From an uncultured Nocardioides sp. (GTDB lineage Bacteria > Actinomycetota > Actinomycetes > Propionibacteriales > Nocardioidaceae): DNA of 64,000 bases. Location: assembly GCF_947489365.1 (NCBI RefSeq), contig NZ_CANLDB010000001.1, positions 310,001 to 374,000 of the forward strand, in the 5' to 3' direction. The notes under the pieces are model-generated. The model was not told where the DNA came from. It was given only the letters and a program-made list of their open reading frames with translations, and searched no databases. Positions 61,053 through 64,000 of the stretch are shown piece after piece (the stretch's first letter is position 1; each line of letters begins with the position of its first letter). Position numbers and translations under genes: made by a program.

Positions 61053-62696
61053 CTACAGCGCCGAGAGGTCCTCGGCGTCGAGGATGCGGTAGGCGTAGCC
61101 CTGCTCGGCGAGGAATCGCTGCCGGTTGGCGGCGAAGTCCGCGTCGACGGTGTCGCGGGAGACGACCGTGTAAAACCGGGCGGTCCGGCCGTCGGACTTG
61201 GGCCGCAGCAGCCGGCCGAGGCGCTGCGCCTCCTCCTGGCGCGAGCCGAAGGACCCGGACACCTGGATCGCGACCTCGGCGCCGGGCAGGTCGATCGAGA
61301 AGTTCGCGACCTTCGAGACCACCAGCAGGCGCTCCTCGCCGGTGCGGAACGCCTCGAACAGCCGCTGCCGCTCCTTGACCGGGGTCTCGCCCTTGATGAC
61401 GGGGGCGTCGAGCGCCTCGGCCAGCTCGTCGAGCTGGTCGATGAACTGCCCGATGACCAGCGTCGGGGCCTCGGGGTGGCGGTCGACGAGCTGCTTCACC
61501 ACGCGCGTCTTCTGCGCGGTCGTCGCCGCGAGGCGGTAGCGCTCCTCCGGCTCGGAGGTGGCGTAGACCAGTCGCTCGGAGTCCGGCAGCGAGACCCGCA
61601 CCTCGACGCAGTCCGCGGGCGCGATCCACCCCTGGGACTCGATGTCCTTCCAGGGGGCGTCGTACCGCTTGGGCCCGATGAGGCTGAAGACGTCGCCCTC
61701 GCGGCCGTCCTCGCGCACCAGCGTCGCGGTGAGGCCGATGCGGCGGCGGGCCTGGAGGTTCGCGGTCATGCGGAAGATCGGCGCAGGGAGCAGGTGCACC
61801 TCGTCGTACACGATGAGGCCCCAGTCGCGGGCGTCGAGCAGCTCGAGGTGCGGGTAGACGCCCTTCCGCTTCGTCGTCAGGACCTGGTACGTCGCGATGG
61901 TGACGGGGCGGACCTCCTTGACGGTGCCGGAGTACTCGCCGATCTCGTCCTCGGTGAGCGAGGTCCGCTTGACCAGCTCGTCCTTCCACTGCCGCGCGGA
62001 GACGGTGTTGGTGACGAGGATCAGCGTGGTGGCCTGCGCCCGCGACATCGCGGCGGCACCGACCAGGGTCTTGCCCGCGCCGCACGGCAGCACGACGACG
62101 CCGGAGCCGCCGTGCCAGAACGACTCGGCCGCCTCCTCCTGGTAGGGACGCAGCGTCCAGCCGGTGGTGTCGAGGGCGATGGGGTGCGCCTCCCCGTCGA
62201 CGTACCCGGCGTAGTCCTCCGCCGGCCACCCGATCTTCAGCAGGGCCTGCTTGAGGTTGCCGCGCTCCGAGGCGTGGACGGCGACCGTGTCGGGGTCGAT
62301 GCGGTCGCCGATCATCCCGGCGATCTTCTTGGCGCGCAGCACCTCCTCGAGCACGGGCCGGTCGGTGGTGACGAGCACCAGGCCGTGGAGGGGGTGCTTG
62401 TCGAGGCGCAGCCGGCCGTAGCGGGCCATGGTCTCGGCGACGTCGACGAGCAGCGCGTGCGGCACGGGGTAGCGGGAGAACTCCATCAGCGCGTCCACGA
62501 CCTGCTCGGCGTCGTGGCCGGCGGCGCGGGCGTTCCACAGGCCCAGCGGCGTCAGCCGGTAGGTGTGGACGTGCTCGGGGCTGCGTTCGAGCTCCGCGAA
62601 GGGGGCGATCGCCTTGCGGCAGTCGGAGGCCCGTTCGTGGTCGACCTCGAGGAGGAGGGTCTTGTCGGACTGCACGATCAGGGGGCCGTCGTTCAC
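61053..62696 (-). CDS. Bacterial XPB/Rad25-type DNA helicase
   Basis: A 547-residue SF2 helicase like archaeal/mycobacterial XPB (3'-5' DNA unwinding in repair). The N-terminal damage-recognition-like domain (about 1-180) precedes the motor: Walker A LPCGAGKTLV (Lys209), the DEVH box in VYDEVHLLPAP, RED motif TLVREDGRE, QFIDQLDELAEA, and motif VI QRLGRLLRPK. GTG 62696 is the start, 6 bases after TAGGCT. Upstream and on the same strand is a helicase-associated protein, the usual partner gene in actinobacteria. Confidence 0.95.
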   Translation of the reverse strand: MNDGPLIVQSDKTLLLEVDHERASDCRKAIAPFAELERSPEHVHTYRLTPLGLWNARAAGHDAEQVVDALMEFSRYPVPHALLVDVAETMARYGRLRLDKHPLHGLVLVTTDRPVLEEVLRAKKIAGMIGDRIDPDTVAVHASERGNLKQALLKIGWPAEDYAGYVDGEAHPIALDTTGWTLRPYQEEAAESFWHGGSGVVVLPCGAGKTLVGAAAMSRAQATTLILVTNTVSARQWKDELVKRTSLTEDEIGEYSGTVKEVRPVTIATYQVLTTKRKGVYPHLELLDARDWGLIVYDEVHLLPAPIFRMTANLQARRRIGLTATLVREDGREGDVFSLIGPKRYDAPWKDIESQGWIAPADCVEVRVSLPDSERLVYATSEPEERYRLAATTAQKTRVVKQLVDRHPEAPTLVIGQFIDQLDELAEALDAPVIKGETPVKERQRLFEAFRTGEERLLVVSKVANFSIDLPGAEVAIQVSGSFGSRQEEAQRLGRLLRPKSDGRTARFYTVVSRDTVDADFAANRQRFLAEQGYAYRILDAEDLSAL

Positions 62697-62702
62697 CGAC
62701 CC

Positions 62703-62708
62703 AGCCTA
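62703..62708 (-). promoter_or_regulatory. -10 element TAGGCT of the XPB gene
   Basis: On the minus strand TAGGCT ends 6 bases before the GTG at 62696 and contains the TAG stop of the upstream gene, so the helicase can be transcribed leaderless as well as by read-through. Confidence 0.5.
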
Positions 62709-64000
62709 CGGACCGGTCGTGCGGCGGACGGTGGTGATGCGGTGGACCGCGAAGGTGCGGAGGTCGTCGGCGCGGTGGTCCCAGGCCGTCAGCGTCCCGC
62801 CCTCGACGCGGCGGGGCCGGACGACGCGCTCCGTGCTCGCCCCGTGCGAGTCGACGTACGCGATGGTCACTGTGGCGCCCGTCTCGACCGCGTCGCGCAG
62901 GGCGGCGAGGCTGCCGCTGGGGGAGAGGGGCGCGGTGAGGGTGGGGCGGTTCCTCGCGGCGACGTCGCCCGCACGGACGGCGCGGGCGACCTCGTGCCAG
63001 TGCTCGTCGCCCAGCCCGGACCGGTCGGCCGCGCTGCCGCCGGCGACGCGTGCGGTGCGCGGCACGCGGGCACGCTGGCGGGTCGTCCCCACGACGTGCA
63101 CGGTGCCGTCGGCGGCCTCCACGACCGGCGCGGCCCCGAGCTCGCGCAGCAGCGGCACGAGCTCCTCGACCTCCAGGTTGGAGATGACGACGGTCGGGGC
63201 GATGCGGCGCAGCCCCAGCTCGCCGGCGCGCTGGTGGTGGAGGATCTCGACCAGCGAGCTCTCGTCGTCGGCCCGCAGGAACGACGCCGCGCGTCCGGCG
63301 CGGACGCGACCGTGGGTGCGGGCGGCGTCGTCGACGAGGTAGGTCAGCGGCTGCGGCACGGGGGTCGCCGAGACCCGGGCGACGAACGCGTGGACGTCGG
63401 CCGCGGCCCACCCGGCGTCGAGCGCACGGCGGACGGACGCGGCCGTGAAGCGGTAGACCGTCGCCCCGCCGCTGGACTCCACCTCGGCCACGAGGCCGAG
63501 CTCGCGGGCGACCTCCGGGGCCAGGGGGCCGGGGGCGACGGCGGTGAGGTCGGCCTGCAGCAGCACGTGCTCCACCGGGCTGGGCAGCTTCGGCGCGAGC
63601 TGCGCCCCCGCCTCGTCGGCCCCCTCGAGCACCAGCGTCCGCCCGTACGGCGGCAGCGCGCCGAGGCCCGCGACCCCGAGGACGGCGGCCTCCCGCAGCG
63701 CCCAGCGCGCCAGGTCGTCGCGCAGCCGGGGGCGACGGGGCCGCAGCCACCGCAGCCGCTTGACCAGCGAGTCCTCGTCGGCGAGCCCGTAGCCGGGCTC
63801 GACCTCGGCCAGCACCGCGAGCACCGCCCGCCGGGTCTCGGGGGCGAGGCTCGAGGACAGCTCGGGGACCAGGGCGTTCCAGGCCTTGCCGGTGTGGTCG
63901 CGACCGCCGACGAGGCCGGGCACGCGGGACGTGCTCAGCCACGTCCCGGCGAGCAGCGCCCACCGCTCGGCGGGCTCGCGCCCGCACCAGGCGTCGTACG
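62706..64000 (-). CDS. Helicase-associated protein with C-terminal WYL-type domain (5' end outside window)
   Basis: At least 431 codons are visible; the beginning lies beyond position 64000. It matches the XPB/Ssl2 helicase-associated family (helical repeats, then HVLLQADLTAVAPGPLAPEV and VSATPVPQPLTYLVDD). The C-terminal 65 residues (AALRDAVETGATVTIAYVDS and VVRPRRVEGGTLTAWDHRAD) are a WYL-like beta domain, which binds nucleic acid or nucleotides. Nine bases separate it from the XPB start, so the pair is one operon. Presumably it assists the helicase in repair. Confidence 0.82.
   Translation of the reverse strand, partial: YDAWCGREPAERWALLAGTWLSTSRVPGLVGGRDHTGKAWNALVPELSSSLAPETRRAVLAVLAEVEPGYGLADEDSLVKRLRWLRPRRPRLRDDLARWALREAAVLGVAGLGALPPYGRTLVLEGADEAGAQLAPKLPSPVEHVLLQADLTAVAPGPLAPEVARELGLVAEVESSGGATVYRFTAASVRRALDAGWAAADVHAFVARVSATPVPQPLTYLVDDAARTHGRVRAGRAASFLRADDESSLVEILHHQRAGELGLRRIAPTVVISNLEVEELVPLLRELGAAPVVEAADGTVHVVGTTRQRARVPRTARVAGGSAADRSGLGDEHWHEVARAVRAGDVAARNRPTLTAPLSPSGSLAALRDAVETGATVTIAYVDSHGASTERVVRPRRVEGGTLTAWDHRADDLRTFAVHRITTVRRTTGP

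Noticed and set aside
60073..63987. A 1304-codon minus-strand frame joining LOG, the repeats and the XPB region
   Set aside because: Only the 188-codon end is LOG; the rest is out of frame with XPB and reads through the 126-bp repeats. A gene fusion is not supported.

Overview
The window is about 74% G+C, reads almost entirely as tightly packed genes joined by ATGA/GTGA overlaps, and uses many GTG starts. Its gene set (ECF42 sigma/DGPF pair, CIRCE-controlled solo groEL, bacterial XPB helicase with a helicase-associated WYL-type partner, form II CO-dehydrogenase-like genes, DUF2256 protein) and its dispersed G+C-rich hairpin repeats point to a high-GC actinobacterium, most probably Nocardioidaceae (Nocardioides or a close relative). 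That placement is inference; no rRNA or tRNA gene was seen.

Layout. 1-1.4 kb: an ECF42-type sigma factor (cut by the window edge) with two DGPF/YCII proteins. 1.4-6.3 kb: a two-domain secreted glycerophosphodiesterase, a medium-chain reductase and groEL behind two CIRCE operators. 6.5-24.9 kb: an exopolysaccharide locus. It has three tandem paralogous exported proteins of unrecognised family, a Wzz-like co-polymerase, an O-antigen-polymerase-like protein and five glycosyltransferase genes (one a fusion of two complete GT4 enzymes). A Wzx-like flippase, a heparinase II/III-like lyase and an AlgD-type nucleotide-sugar dehydrogenase follow. 24.9-32.3 kb: a modified-sugar cassette with a 3,5-epimerase, C-methyltransferase, glucose-1-phosphate cytidylyltransferase, PIG-L deacetylase, glutamate-1-semialdehyde-aminomutase-like enzyme, DUF4910 protein and SDR. 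All but the epimerase lie in one tightly packed run.

32.5-41.2 kb: accessory single genes: MerR regulator, two small-molecule kinases, secreted esterase-like hydrolase, P450/ferredoxin pair with divergent TetR, DUF2256-DUF3253 protein, methyltransferase, lipoprotein hydrolase. 41.2-52.2 kb: molybdoenzyme maturation genes (MOSC, MocA-like, CoxD, CoxE, XdhC/CoxF), a GAF-winged-helix regulator, and the structural genes coxS-coxL-coxM-coxG of a form II (AYRGAGR) CO-dehydrogenase-like enzyme with a membrane-anchored CoxG. 52.2-64 kb: alkB with an SOS box, GntR regulator, repeat-rich spacer, CutC, S66 peptidase, HD and MpaB-like proteins, a Tat/DUF4331/His-rich operon, LOG, three tandem 126-bp hairpin repeats, XPB and its partner (cut by the window end).

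Together the 6.5-32 kb region would make, decorate, export and trim a cell-surface glycan; a rare branched or amino sugar from the second cassette may be one of its components. Many first genes of operons have a TAnnnT hexamer 6-7 nt before the start codon, suggesting leaderless transcription.
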